Assembly (NCBI GenBank): GCA_038049695.1 | Contig: CP142457.1 | Coordinates: 63,422,501 to 63,486,500 of the forward strand | From: Cinnamomum chago | Lineage: Eukaryota; Streptophyta; Magnoliopsida; Laurales; Lauraceae | Length of the DNA: 64,000 bases | Reading direction: 5' to 3' | Shown here: positions 1 through 12,092 of the stretch, piece by piece | Position numbering within the stretch: the first letter of the stretch is position 1 | Layout: every line of letters begins with the position of its first letter | The notes under the pieces: model-generated | The model's database searches: none | What the model saw: only the letters and a program-made list of their open reading frames with translations | What the model was told of the DNA's origin: nothing | Position numbers and translations under genes: made by a program

Positions 1-183
1 TTTTTTTTAAAGTTATTTCTAAATCAAAACAGTTAATGATCAGGACCCTATAGTGCTTGTTTCTATTTCAATTATACCTGCCAAAGAAAACATGCCATCC
101 AGGAAGAGAATAATTGTGACCTGCTTGTTGCAAAAATGTTCATGTCTCTGCTATGTGCTAGTGACTCTATTTTCTGCCTACAG

Positions 184-443
184 CTATTGGAAGGGCTCCA
201 GAGTTCCTTTATCATTTCAAAGATTCCATCGCTTTCGCATGGCAAGGGTGCCAAAACCCAACGCAGAAGCACATCATCTTCAAGAGGTAGGCTTTTTTGT
301 TTGAAATTCCTGTTTATTTTTTCACCCTTCATTGTGGTGTTTGATGCTGACTGCTCAGTTCAACACAGGCAATACTTACGCTTGAGAGTAAGAGATTGGT
401 GGGGGTTCCTCGAGAAACTCATCGGGTTGGCTGGCTCATTTAG
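184..443 (+). CDS. possible last two exons of an unidentified gene
   Basis: Two candidate exons, 184-286 and 359-443, are joined by a 72-bp GT-AG intron. The first follows a pyrimidine-rich stretch ending in CAG. It opens in phase and reads about 34 residues (AIGRAPEFLYHFKDS near its start, QKHIIFK near its end). It is cut after two bases of a codon at AG|GTAGGC. The second begins after CTCAG, completes that codon as serine, and reads 27 more residues (STQAILTLESKRLVG, ending HRVGWLI) to a TAG at 441-443. Both junctions keep the frame and the codon use looks protein-coding. I do not recognise the family. No further exon could be placed in bases 1-183, so the rest would lie to the left of the window. 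Chance open frames of this length are not rare, so confidence is limited. Confidence 0.38.
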
Positions 444-818
444 AAAAAGGAAGAAAGATAAGATTCCTCTGCTGAGCGTTGTATATATGATTGTAGGTTA
501 GATGATAAATCATTTTTCTCATGCTCGGATGTATTATGTCATAGAGGTTATATATTATTTCCATTTACTCCAGTCGATACTCTCTTCTTCACAAACATGT
601 CCGGCCAATAACATGATGAACCTAGGGGTGTTTTATTCTTACTTCTGTAAAGTTGAGGAAGCTTTTGTTTCTGTTGTAAAACATTGTCTTATTAATGCTG
701 ACAAATCATGACTTATAATAATTGTTCAGTTCTGATTTGTATTCCTTTTCTAGGCAGCTGATATGTTTGGCCCCACTATCTTGCTATTGCTACATAAGCT
801 TGCCCACTTTTAAAATAA
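444..818. other. AT-rich flank without recognised gene
   Basis: If the exon pair ending at 443 is real, this is its 3' flank. I see no further conserved coding stretch; the short open frames here have no splice logic or recognisable motif. Confidence 0.4.
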
Positions 819-1191
819 GGGCAGGGCTACGATGCAGCGCTGCCAGTGTAGTATGGTGCAGCGCCCCAACTATGCACAGTGGGGCCCACCTTTTCAAAAT
901 CTGAGCTAGTCATCAATCTTTAGACCCTTTGTATTGATCGACCTATAAATTATTATTCCATTATGTAACATGGGCACCATTGGATTTGAATCTATCTTAA
1001 ACACGTGATAAACTTGCGTTACTTTTCTCTTGAGGGGATAGAAGTGAAGTTAGTCACTCATATGTGATCAGTCTAACGGTTAGCCCACTGAAAAGAGTAT
1101 TATGGGTCATAGACCTGATGACAGGCTTGGATTTTAAAAAGGTGGGCCCCACTATGCATTGAAGATGAGGCGCTGCATTGTAGCCAAGGCA
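819..1191. mobile_element. MITE with about 80-bp terminal inverted repeats
   Basis: The left end (GGCAGGGCTACGATGCAGCG...) runs to a CCCACCTTTTCAAAATC segment near 900. The same series returns in reverse complement from about 1130 to 1191 (AAGGTGGGCCCCACT... TGTAGCCAAGGC). The arms differ by substitutions and a short insertion in the left arm. There is no coding capacity. Ends are placed to within a few bases and no clear target duplication was found. Confidence 0.6.
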
Positions 1192-1455
1192 GAACTAAAA
1201 TGCAGCATCGTACCATTCTAGTATGGTGCAGTGCTCTTAAATGCATGGGGCCTCACCTTTTCAAAATCCCTCATGTGTGATGAATCCTACGGTTGGCTCA
1301 TTGAAATTGACTTTAAAAGCTTACATATAATAAATACAATGGGCGCTGGGGCTAGCAATTGGCTTGGATTTTGAAAAGGTGGCTCCATCCTGCATTTAAG
1401 AAGGGCCCTGCAACATACAACAATGCAGGAACACTGCATTGTAGTTCTTCCCTTT
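1189..1455. mobile_element. second MITE of related type, abutting the first
   Basis: Its left end reads GCAGAACTAAAATGCAGC and its right end is the reverse complement of GAAGAACTACAATGCAGT. Inner segments again include CACCTTTTCAAAATCC on the left and GATTTTGAAAAGGTGG on the right. It shares motifs with the element at 819-1191 and joins it directly, sharing a few bases at the border. Confidence 0.55.
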
Positions 1456-1980
1456 GTGCATGGGACTCATAGTCGGTTACAAAAACTACATTATATAATG
1501 GGCCTCACCTGATGGCTCATGTTGTCTATGTACCAACATGGCACTTATTTGTATCCTTTGAACTCGATGGCGCTACCCTCTGTTCCACTGTAAATCTAAT
1601 TACTTGAAGTCGGTCTTGTTTGGTTTTGACAACAAATAAAACAGGTCTGACTCGCAGGTAACTGAGGATGAATACATGGAACCCCCACCCCAACTTACAC
1701 GTAAACTGAGCTACTTCCACTGGGGTTAGTGAAGATTCATGTGGGCCCTAAACACTATTGGATGCAATAAGCCTAACATTCAATGTGGAGATAAGGAAAC
1801 TTATTTATGTGGTAGGGCAGTAGGTGAGGCACCTCCCTTCCACAGGGCATGGTGCTGATGGTGGACTGTGTATGTGTAGGGGCAAGGCATGTTTTAGTTA
1901 GTACTAACCTTTTTGGGAAGGAAAAACAAAGGTAACTTCTTTTAGTGGTCTACGTTCCACCAAAAGGACCATAAATTTGG
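1456..1980. other. intergenic, no gene seen
   Basis: I see no gene, tRNA or ordered repeat here. An antisense open frame at 1526-1720 has no recognisable motif. Confidence 0.4.
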
Positions 1981-2192
1981 GAGTTCGGATCACCTTTCGC
2001 ATTTGTTATATCGTCACCGTGAGTGGATAAATAATACTCCCCTGTGTCATCCAAAATTTTAGGTGATTCTCTTTCATTTAATTTAGACTTTTTAAACTTC
2101 AAAATCACCTAAATTATTTTATGACGTGAATGAGTATTATTGGTCCACTCACGGTGAATGTATAACAAATGTGATGGATGATCCGGACTCTT
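1981..2192. mobile_element. 212-bp fold-back MITE
   Basis: The two halves are reverse complements over about 90 bp. GAGTTCGGATCACC at 1981 pairs with the GATCCGGACTCTT end at 2192. Inside them, CACCGTGAGTGGA with AATAATACTC pairs with its mirror, and TTTTAGGTGATTCT pairs with AAAATCACCTAAA, leaving a very short loop. It is non-coding, and the transcript would fold into one long hairpin. Confidence 0.7.
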
Positions 2193-5100
2193 AATTTGGA
2201 TGTTCGTAGGCATTGAGTATCCACACTGGTTTCCATTGAAGAAATGTTTTTGAATTATTTGAATTGTATAGAGTTTGGAACATCACCGACTAAAATGTGG
2301 ACCTGCCCCCATGAAAAGGATTTATAGGTATGAGACATGATTGATATTTGATAGAAACAAAAGCAAGGAGCCATTGCATTAGTAAATCTAAAAATAAAAA
2401 AAGATATGCTTACAAGTGAGTAATATTCTTTATATGTATTCATGAATGGTACTGACCAGATCGCTTGATGTGATGTGAATGTGATCCAGAAGTTGGCAAT
2501 TAGATTGATCAAATAATTAATCTCTTGAGCTGTTTAAGTCGATGCCGTCATTGTAGAAATTGAAACAGCAGATCAATGGATTCTCAAGTGAGTTGTGGTG
2601 GATGTTTTTACTTCTTTGTTGAATCCTTTTATGCGTCTTTCCATCACATTAGAAGAGACTGAAATGAGCCATCCGCTTTGGCCAAGGAGTAACGAGGAAT
2701 ACCACCTAGGTATTTACCTTTGTAGTGAGAATTGCTTTTCTTTAGTTTAAAGGTGTCTATTTCCTCAATAGACTCCTCCATATTGTACGTATTATAGTTT
2801 CCTTGAATAAAAGTATTTGTTGTTTCTTCTCAAATGAAGAGTTGTGACTTGTAATCATAGTTATCCAGTTCACAATTCAATTAATTTGCATTTGAATTCG
2901 CAGGTCGGAATTTGAGTCTTTGTTGGATCAATGAATTCAATGGAGTTGGGCAATCATTAGGGCCCACATCTAAAATCCAAATCACTTAAGATAATTATTC
3001 TTTATATTTACTATGGTGAAATTTCACTAATTAGAGTTAGGTCCATATAGATTGATTGTGTGTAAAATACATGGTTGCAATAAAGACCAAAGTAAAACTT
3101 CATGTTTTACTGGTAAGCAATCTTAAGGTGCCCACTTTGACTAAAATTAGATTTGGATTTACGCTAATAGATAGGGGCATCATCCCTTTGAATTGCTTGG
3201 ATTTTCAGGTGGGCACTTTCAGGTGGCCACCACAACTGGACTCAATGTAGAGAACTACATGAGTGATGAGTAGTTAGATGATAATTCATGAATTGAACTG
3301 CGAATTATTTGAAATCAACTATTCCGAGTTCGAATGCCTCATGAACGGACTTGGTTACTATGCTTGTAACAGGTAATAAAGTAAAGTTATTCCTTTTATT
3401 GGACTAGGTAACACAAAAGCAGGGATATGTGTATAGGAATACAAAAGAATAGAGTTTGGACTCTGATATTAATTAAAATTGGGCTTTTCATTTATTTTTT
3501 TTAATTGTTGAGTAAAACGTACAAAACCAAGACCATTATCATCAAAAAGCCCTGTCGCCAAATCCTACAATAGATTGCACTTTTCAAATCTACCTCTACT
3601 GCTTCAGTCCATGTTGCCTATCCCTTTTTCCTCCAAGAGATCATCAATTTCCCTAGAAAAACTTTTTTCCATAGATGTAACTTTTCTACCTTCATTACAC
3701 ATTCATTTTAATATTTTCATCTCTACTACAGTCATAATATATTTACTACTCTGTTTTTTTCCGCCGAAAAAACTTCATGGATAAAAGTTTCGATTTTATG
3801 TGTAAGATTCCTTTCAGAAGACGAACAAGGAAAGTCAAGCGATTAATAATGGAGATAAGGCAATTATATGGAAATAGCGATGCATGGTAAAAATGGGGAG
3901 CAATTTGGATGCGACGCATTCAGCTTTGGGCTAATAAAAATGATGGTGAAGGATGCCTGTCATGTGCTTTCCACCAACCGACTGTTGGTTTTATAGACCT
4001 GTTCGTTTACCATGATCATGATCCTGATCATGGTAATGATGATTATCGTCATCTCTAAGTGGAATTTCTACGATTACCATCATCTGCTTCTAACAGGAAA
4101 AGTTACCCTCAGGTGGTCCAAGGTAACTTCTTTTGCTGTCGTTCATCGGGAGAAAAAGTTGGATCAGCTCTTGAAAAAGGAAGAAAACTAGACATAATTC
4201 AGATGGTGTATACTGTTTGTGCATGGTTCCAAAAATCACTAGGAACCTCAGCTCTATTAAACGTTTGTCCTCTTTCTGACGTTACCAAACACACGCGTAG
4301 GTCAAAGAATGGCCTCTTCCCACGAGGCATTAGTTCTCATTTGGATTGGAGCTTCGGCAGTCACCTTTCTTCATCATCTTGGGGCTGTTCTACCTAATTA
4401 AAGTGTCAGTTTCCTTATCAATAGGGCAGGGTCCAGCCTCTAAGCAGGGTAAAAAAAAGGAATAATGACCGTGGATGCGCTTATGTCCGATAATTATCCC
4501 AAAACAGTAAAAAAAAAAAAAAAAAAAAAAAAACCATAATTCTTGGCGCTTTTAGCTGCGATTTCACCTTGATTTTGTGTAATATCCCGTCGCTTCATGA
4601 TAATAAACAGAGAAAAACAACTGCAATAAAAACAGATCCTTTTGCTGAGCTCGTCTTCGTTGACTCTCTTGTAGTTTTTTCACCTTACTATCTTACTTTT
4701 GATAAGACAGGAAGATATCCTTGTAGATCATTTTCTTGTTTCATGTTTTGCAACTTCTTTTACAGAAAAGCTAGTAATATTCAGGGGCTTAAGATGACAG
4801 TGAAGATAGGGCCCAAGTATATTTTTTGATGACTGAAATGAACGAACTCTGAAAAATCGAAGACTATAGTGAAAGCCATAATTTAGAAATCTAAAAGTAG
4901 AAACGATGAAACTAAACTAGAGTTTTGAATTTACGGTGAATATGTGTTTTTGGATTGGAGAGCAAAAGGGAAATTGTATGATATCTCATGGCTGTACGAT
5001 ATGGCATGGATAGATATTCTACAGATCTAAGTTATAAAACCATCATATCTCCTACAGATGGAGGATATCACAAGGGCAAATTCATTATTTTTAAAGTTTT

Positions 5101-6868
5101 TATTTTTGTTTACAAAAATCTATACGGAAAATTATGTATTTTTAAATCGTTTTGAGACGGTTGCCAATTAGAAGAGCAGCCGTACGATCCTTGTCCCTAA
5201 AAAGTTAAAATTAAAAAAAATTAAAAAACATACGTGTAAGTTAAATATATATTTTTTTACCATACATTTCTACCAAGAGGAAACAAAGTATTCTCCCATA
5301 AAGAGGACAGGTCGAAATGTTTCAGAGAGAGATAGAGAGATAGACAAGGATGGTTGTGTTGTGTGGTGTGTTGACAGTAGATAGGGGTTGGTAGTTGAGC
5401 GATATGTGTCTCAATATCCGCCACAGAGCGTGTCTGCCTCCTCCCCCACCAAGTCTACTCTTTTACGTTTACGGACTGTTTTGCTGACACGAAACGACTG
5501 TCCCGCTCCCACCCCCACTCCCTTCCGGGCCTCCCCTTGCAGCCCACGCAACTTCCTCACCCTCTCTCCTTTTTTGCAGTAGCCGCGTGGACTGTCATTG
5601 ATCGTCCGATTTGGACTCCATTAATAAATGGTTTTGATTCTTCTTTTTTTAATGCATCGTACCATCCAGTGGCCCACCCATGAGAAGATTAATAAGTCTT
5701 TGATCAGGAGGCATTGATGGTAAAGAATATAAGGGCCTCCTATCTCTCATCTGTGTCAGTGTGATTGGGCAGTTGGGTGGACTGAAATGCATAGTTGTGC
5801 CAATCTCTCAAGGGAAAGCCAGAAAAAAAGGCCAAACTTTTCATGCCACATTGGTACTGTCATGGCAGAAAAGACTTTTCTGCTCTGAGGATTCTATTCA
5901 GCGAATCAAGACACCTTGGTTGAGAGGGCATTGACAATGGAGAGTTTTATGTTTGCCATTGAGAGGGCATTCCTACCGTATTTAGGATGCATGATCTCAT
6001 GGTTGTAACTGTTTTGAAAATTTCTCAAAATTCATGAAAAATCCAACTTCTCTACTTTCACTTCAAAGACGTTTTTGACCATTTAGAGAATTTAAACGGT
6101 TTGGATCATGCAAAAGGGGCCCACAGAAATAAAATTTTATTTTTTAGAATTTGGAATTTTTTAAAAATTTCTGAAGATATAGTAGGGATCTAACGGCTGA
6201 AATTTGATCTAGCAGTCATTCTTGACCTTCCCGAAATAATTCATGCTTCAGATCATTTGGGGCCCACAGAAATCATAAAATAAAAAAATAAAATAAAAAA
6301 AGCTGACTGTTTTTTCATCCCCTTTTTTATACATTATTTGAAATCAACCATCACGATTTGTGACCTATTTCTCATGATACACAAATCAACGGCCAATATT
6401 CATCATAAAGGCGTTTTAGACGGTTTTAAAACGATTAACGGTTTGAATATTGATTGTGAGATCTAATAGGTAGGTTTTCAAAGCAAAATCATCTAACCTT
6501 CAAATTAGCGTTTTTACTACAGCTCACACTGTAGCTCCGCCTTTTTCTGAATCCATGGATTTCCAGCATCCGAGGGAGAGGTCAGAATGCAGTAATATTT
6601 GATTTGACGGATTTGCAGTGTCTTTCCTCTTGAAATAAGCGTCTTTCCTCTTGAAATAAGCTCTGAGCCAAACATGAAAAATCCACACATGCGTAGAAAA
6701 TGCGCAAGGATTCCCCATCACGGACCGTTGCCCAACATACCCTAAAGAGAAGAGAAAAAAAAAAGAAACAACCCACATAAGCTATTGGCCCGTGGGGTCT
6801 GAAGTTGGATTCTTAAATAAAAATAAATAAATAAAAGTGTATAGTAGTAGTAGAATGAGGGTTGTTAT
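2193..6868. other. gene-poor intergenic stretch
   Basis: No gene is supported. It holds homopolymer A tracts (about 4510-4532), a perfect small palindrome of GATCATG units near 4010-4035, and a GC-richer, pyrimidine-rich patch at 5400-5600 that could be an old promoter or UTR. A GGGGCCCACAGAAAT motif appears twice (about 6115 and 6260), as in a decayed repeat. A 112-residue open frame at 4059-4397 has no recognised domain. Confidence 0.4.
6620..6661. repeat. two tandem copies of a 21-bp unit
   Basis: The unit GTCTTTCCTCTTGAAATAAG(C) occurs twice in direct succession with no mismatch, indicating a recent slippage or duplication. Confidence 0.85.
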
Positions 6869-8645
6869 TGTTAGATTCTATGGTCTCAATACCAGTATAT
6901 GATGAATAGATTGATTAATTTCTTTATTTATCAATATAATCATGCTTTCCTTTCATGAGATGAATGGTGATTTATTACTTAATGCACATGACCAATATAT
7001 ATGACATAATGGTTCATGAGATGAACCGGGTCCCATTAGTATATTAGATGTGATATATGTATATAGATGAGATCCACATACGGGAGATATGTGTCACAAA
7101 TCTTATACTTAAAATATATTCACAATCAGTGATGAGATTGGGCATCTCATCTGACAAGGTTGCAACACTTTGATCACTATGAGATAGTGTGATTTGTCTC
7201 GATCATCAGAATGTAAGATTCTGGATCATAGTGCTGGTACATTGGATGTATTGAAGGACCATGAGAAGCACCTTATCAAATACTGTCTCGATTTAAGGAT
7301 TGCTCTCATAATTCTCTAGCAATAGGCTCTCAATCCTGAGACATTGATGAACTCAAGTTTCTATCTATATATTCATTTGCTTTGAGTCACCAATGAGTGA
7401 GGCCAACTGTAGGTCAACACATCGGTGTCTTAGGTACGTAGTAGTAGGACTGTGGGAACATGCAATGATCAAGATGGAATCTATCTACATTATCCCCTTG
7501 TGCTAATTAATGGATTTATCATTGGTAAGTGCGCACCCATTCCGATTGAGAGTTAATTGGATCGGTACCAAATGATTACTATAATTAATTGGGGCTCAAG
7601 GATAATAAGATGTGGATCTAAGATTAGATGGGACAGATTTATTCCAATTGATCCATAGATAATAATAGAGGGGCCTACTTGTAGTAATTGGGAAGTTTAG
7701 GGTCTTCATTGAAATATATTCCTAAGACTAGAGTGCAATTGCATTTATATGGTTGAGTTATTTGCAATTAACTGTGAGCCCGGATTACACATGAGATGTG
7801 GGGTCGCGTGTCCCAGTTGGAGCCAGCTTTCTAAGGAATCCCTAGTGGTCCCCACGCTAGCCCAATATATTAGAAAGATACTAATTATAGTAGAACTCAA
7901 AAAGGAAATAGAAAGTTATTATTTCTATTTGAAGTGAGACTTCTAATAGTGGTAATAGTAAGTTACTAATTATTAATGGAAGTAGGACTTCTGTTTTAAT
8001 TAGTAAAAGAGGAGGTTACTAATCATATTTGAAGTAAGACTTCTAATAATGATTTAGTAAGCAACTAATTGTTATGGAAGTAAGACTTCTATTTCAATTA
8101 GAAAGAGGAGGATGCTTGAGTGCTATAAAAGGAGATAGGGAGGTGGCTTGGACGTCCTCTAAGGCAATCCCACCTAGGGATTCACGCCCAAAATCCCTCT
8201 TCCTCTCTTTGTGCAAGTTGTTGCACATCTTCTCCCTCTTCTAGTTTCTCTTCTAGTTTCCTTTAGGGTTTTTCTCTTGGAGATCCCACCATCTTCTTTA
8301 GAAAATAGAATCTGATACGGGACATAGCGTGGAAGATCAAAGGGTGTTGAAGATCTTAATTTGATTAGTGAAGGTGTTCATCATCAAAGAAAGAGATCAA
8401 CTTCTCTATTAGAGCACAACAAAGCTCCAAAGGTATATCTACATCCTTGTATCATGTAGATTTCGTGGTTGGATGTTTAGATGTTATTTTCTATTTTCTA
8501 GATAGGTTATGTTGCTGTACATGGTTTATGAGTTTGAGGGATTACATTCTGGATAGGGTTTGTTGCCTTCTAGATAGTTGATCCCTGCATCAAGTGGGTC
8601 AAAAGTTTTTGAAACCTATCTAAAAGGCCCACATATTTTCCAACA
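6869..8645 (+). mobile_element. solo LTR, probably Ty1/copia type (1.78 kb)
   Basis: The block begins TGTTAGATTC and ends TTTTCCAACA, so it has TG...CA ends with short imperfect inverted termini (TGTTAG against TGTTGG). It is flanked by GTTAT on the left and ATTAT on the right, a 5-bp target duplication with one change. Inside is a promoter-like core (TATAAAA at 8124-8130) followed by a pyrimidine-rich leader, as expected for U3/R of an LTR in + orientation. There is no primer-binding site, gag-pol or second LTR next to it, so it is best read as a solo LTR left by recombination. The superfamily is inferred only from the ends. Confidence 0.7.
8124..8130 (+). promoter_or_regulatory. TATA box of the solo LTR
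   Basis: TATAAAA lies in the last third of the LTR. It is followed by a leader rich in CTCTTCC runs. It is a likely remnant of the retroelement promoter; present activity is unknown. Confidence 0.5.
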
Positions 8646-9588
8646 ATTATTGTGATCATTACCACACAATTCATCTTAAATTCATACTTTTTTTTTAAAT
8701 AAAAGAAATCCGACCATCGCACAGCGTATGTAATTGCAAGTATGAATTGGGAGGTTATAGAGTAGAGTAGAGTGAAGTGAAATCCTTATATAACCCAAAT
8801 AAAAAAGTTATACATCAAGAAAAAATGAACCGAGCCTCCTTTTGTGGGGCAGGTAATTTTTTTTAATGGATGTTGATCGAACAACTGTGTTTACATTTGA
8901 AATTTGCCTCACAACAGTGTCAAAGTTTATATAATTCTTACAAAACTGTTCGTATAATGTGCAATATTGCAGTGTCCTAAAATACCACACATAATGATGT
9001 GTGCGATATCACCCGAGAAAACTACTTGAACTTTGACCTCACCTTCCCTGGAGGCAAATCTCAGGTTTAAAGGACAACTCCTTGGGCAATACCCTCTAAA
9101 AAAAAAAATGGTGTGTACTATAAAAGACTCTATCATAGGTCTCTACTATTGAGCATTTAGTCATTATTCTGCCACCAAATTCTCCGTAAAAGCTTCATTG
9201 GCTTGAATTTGGTAGATGACTCGTGAGATTTCCAACCTTTTAGCTTTTTTATTGAGTTTCCTCGTTAAAAAATTCCAACCGTAATATCGAAATGTTAATA
9301 TAGACTGCGTAAATACTTTTCAATATTCTCCTTAAAGTAAAACTCACTGTTCGATATATTTATATTTTACAAATTACTTAGATAGGGATAATAGACATGC
9401 ATGATTGTTTATTAAAAAAAAGGGAACTTAGATTGCTAAATAAATTTTTTGTTATATGTGTTAAGTGGTTCTTGTTTACTCTGTCAATCAAATCCTTCTT
9501 AGGAAAAGTGACACCCAAGCATGTTCTAATCTCAAAAGGCAGCTAAGAGAGAAACTAAACTATCAAATATCTTGAAAGATTGAAGTAT
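8646..9588. other. spacer between the two solo LTRs
   Basis: AT-rich sequence with short A and T tracts. No gene or ordered repeat is seen; overlapping antisense frames at 8808-9136 have no recognisable motif. Confidence 0.4.
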
Positions 9589-12092
9589 TGTTACACCTCG
9601 ATTCAAATTAATCGTGATTAATGCTAATTAAATATGAGTAATCGTATTAATAAAGGTTAATGACCAAAGAGAGATAAATTAGTCTCAAATGATGCATTAA
9701 ACATAATAGAATGGATTTAAATGGAATTGAATTGGTTAAGATGAGTTTAGATTCAAACAAGGTAGGCTAAAGACTTTTTCGTAAATACGGGTTTTCACGT
9801 ATTTCGTCAAATACGGAAATTCTTGATATCAACGTGTGTATCTTGAATAGTACGTTAACTTTCAAAATAGACACGACTCCATTTGACCTCAAATGGATCA
9901 AATGACGTTTCATTTGACTCAAAATGTAATAAGACTTAATAAAAAGGGGTTTTGGTGTGAGAGAGTCTTATATTAGAATGAGATGAGTGAGTGAGCTCAT
10001 TTCCACCTCAAGAAAAACCCTAGAGTTGTCTTCATCTTCTCCCTTCTCTTCCATTTTCTTCATCAAGAGTGAGATTATGAGAGGTTCAAGTGGTTTTGAG
10101 TGGGAGGCCTCATCTTCTTCCTCTTCCTCAAGCCATTTCCTCCATTTTTGAAGAGATAGAGCTTGAAATAGAACTCAAAATCTCTTTGCTTGGAGCCACA
10201 AGTAAGTAGTTTGTCTTATCTTATGATTTCCAAGTTCTATTAAGTAGATGGAGTTAATGTGTAGCACAAATAGCTTATGAGTAGTGTTTTTATGTTTTCA
10301 TGAAATTAGGGTTTGGGATTGGGGATTTTCGTCTCAAAAGCAAGCTAAGCAAAAAGAGCTTTGAGTTAATCAACCTTCAACAAGGCAAGTATAAACATTT
10401 GCTTGTGATTAGTGTTAATCATTGTAAAAGTTCATAGAGTTTTCCATGGATTTGGATTTTGTGCATTTTCCATTAAGTTTTGGAAATTATTTATGGATTG
10501 ATTGAAATGGTTAATGGATGATGTATGAAGAGGGAACATGAAGTTTTATTATCTTGTATGTTGTGAGTGGTTTGAATGTAGAAAAGAGAGGAATAAAAAG
10601 GAGAGAAAAATAAATTTTCGGACATGCAACTCGTCCCAGGTCCGATCGATCGGACTGTCATCCGATCGATCGAACAGGCTCTTAACTGAGAGGTTTTTCG
10701 AGCCAATCGATCGAACCTTCTCAGTTTGAGTCTGATTGAAATTGGTTCTTTTTTTAACTAATTATTTTTTCTATTAGTCTTAGTGGTCTATAAATTAGTG
10801 TTAGAACTAATTATACCATAATCTAAGATTTGTCAAGGTTATAGAAAATAAAAGAAAGGAATGATAGCGAATTAAGTATAATTAAATTGTGTATGGATTC
10901 TTCAAATATGTTATCTAAACCTACATAAGTGTTAGCTAAGTTATTGAATGTACAAACTATTATTAAAGTGATGTTCATCGAAAATAACACGTACATTCAA
11001 TTACGAGCGTTTCACTCATTTGTTTGTTTTAGGGATTTGACTAGAAGTTTGGATAGAATTAATAGATTTGATTTGATTCTTGAGTCCAACACTACAAAGT
11101 AGTTTCTGAGCTGAACTGAATAATACAATGAATGAATTAATTAACGAATGAATAGTTACTAAAGGTAACAATGAATTATGAACAGTCCCACTGCAGTAGA
11201 TGGATTTGGAGCGTTCTGGAACTTTGTGATGATGCTAGTTGTCCATGGTCTGGACACTAGTAAGTCCCACAATTCCGATCATATCTATGAGTATTGATTG
11301 ATGTCTTCCAATTGAAAGATTAATCCTTCCTTTGAGGGAAGACGGTAAATGAAATGAAATAAAACGAAATGAAATGAAATACAATGCGATAAAGTGAAAT
11401 TTGATTAAATGAATTCTATGGTAGTGATCATCGTGCACATGTTCATTCAATGACTTTTGTGTGTTCACCATTGTCATTGTAGGAATTATCTAGACTTGTC
11501 TTGAAATGGAATTGTTATTAAATAGATTGAGTGAATCCAGTATATGTATTAACATGTGCTATTACAATATCTGTTTATACATTGTTGAACCGTTGTATTC
11601 ACTAGTGTTATTGATGACATTACAGGCCCGTTTGCCCTTACCGGTCCAGCAACGCCCCCGGTGGCAGCGGATGAGACCGCTCCGGTTCCTCCAGGAGGAT
11701 TAAACGAACGGAATGGACAGAATACCATTTGATATGGGTATATTCGAGTGCGAGAAAGAACTATAATATTTTTATAAACGTTTTGAAAAGTTATTTTGTA
11801 CATTCATTTTTGGAATGTGATTAACTGTCACCTGCATTGTGTTTTGGGTATGCAGTGTTTGATAAACAAATGATGGGAATGATACATGTATAAGGACTTT
11901 GTTTTTATATACATGTAAATCGTAAATTGATATTGTCAATATAATGTTTCTGCAAAATTTGTATATTTGATAGGTAAATTGAGAATGTTATTCCTTGTGG
12001 ATTCCGTTTTAACCTCGGTTAATTCGGAGTTTACGGGAGTAAGTATGTGTTCACGGCTCGGAGTTATCGTAATTCGGGTTAGGGTCGTGACA
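9589..12092 (+). mobile_element. solo LTR, probably Ty3/gypsy type (2.5 kb)
   Basis: It starts TGTTACACCTCG and ends GGGTTAGGGTCGTGACA, end types familiar from long LTRs of plant gypsy (chromovirus-like) elements. The flanks are AGTAT on the left and AGTAC on the right, a 5-bp target duplication with one mismatch. About 0.4 kb in is a stretch with CTCATTTCC, AAACCCTAG and CTTCTCCCTTCTC, which resembles a promoter and leader. No internal retroelement domains or partner LTR are present. Near 10641-10715 it carries several CGATCGATCG palindromes. Confidence 0.7.

Noticed and set aside
4059-4397. 112-codon frame in otherwise gene-free DNA
   Set aside because: No domain, no splice partners, and no promoter or conserved neighbour that I can identify; kept only as a note in the region entry.
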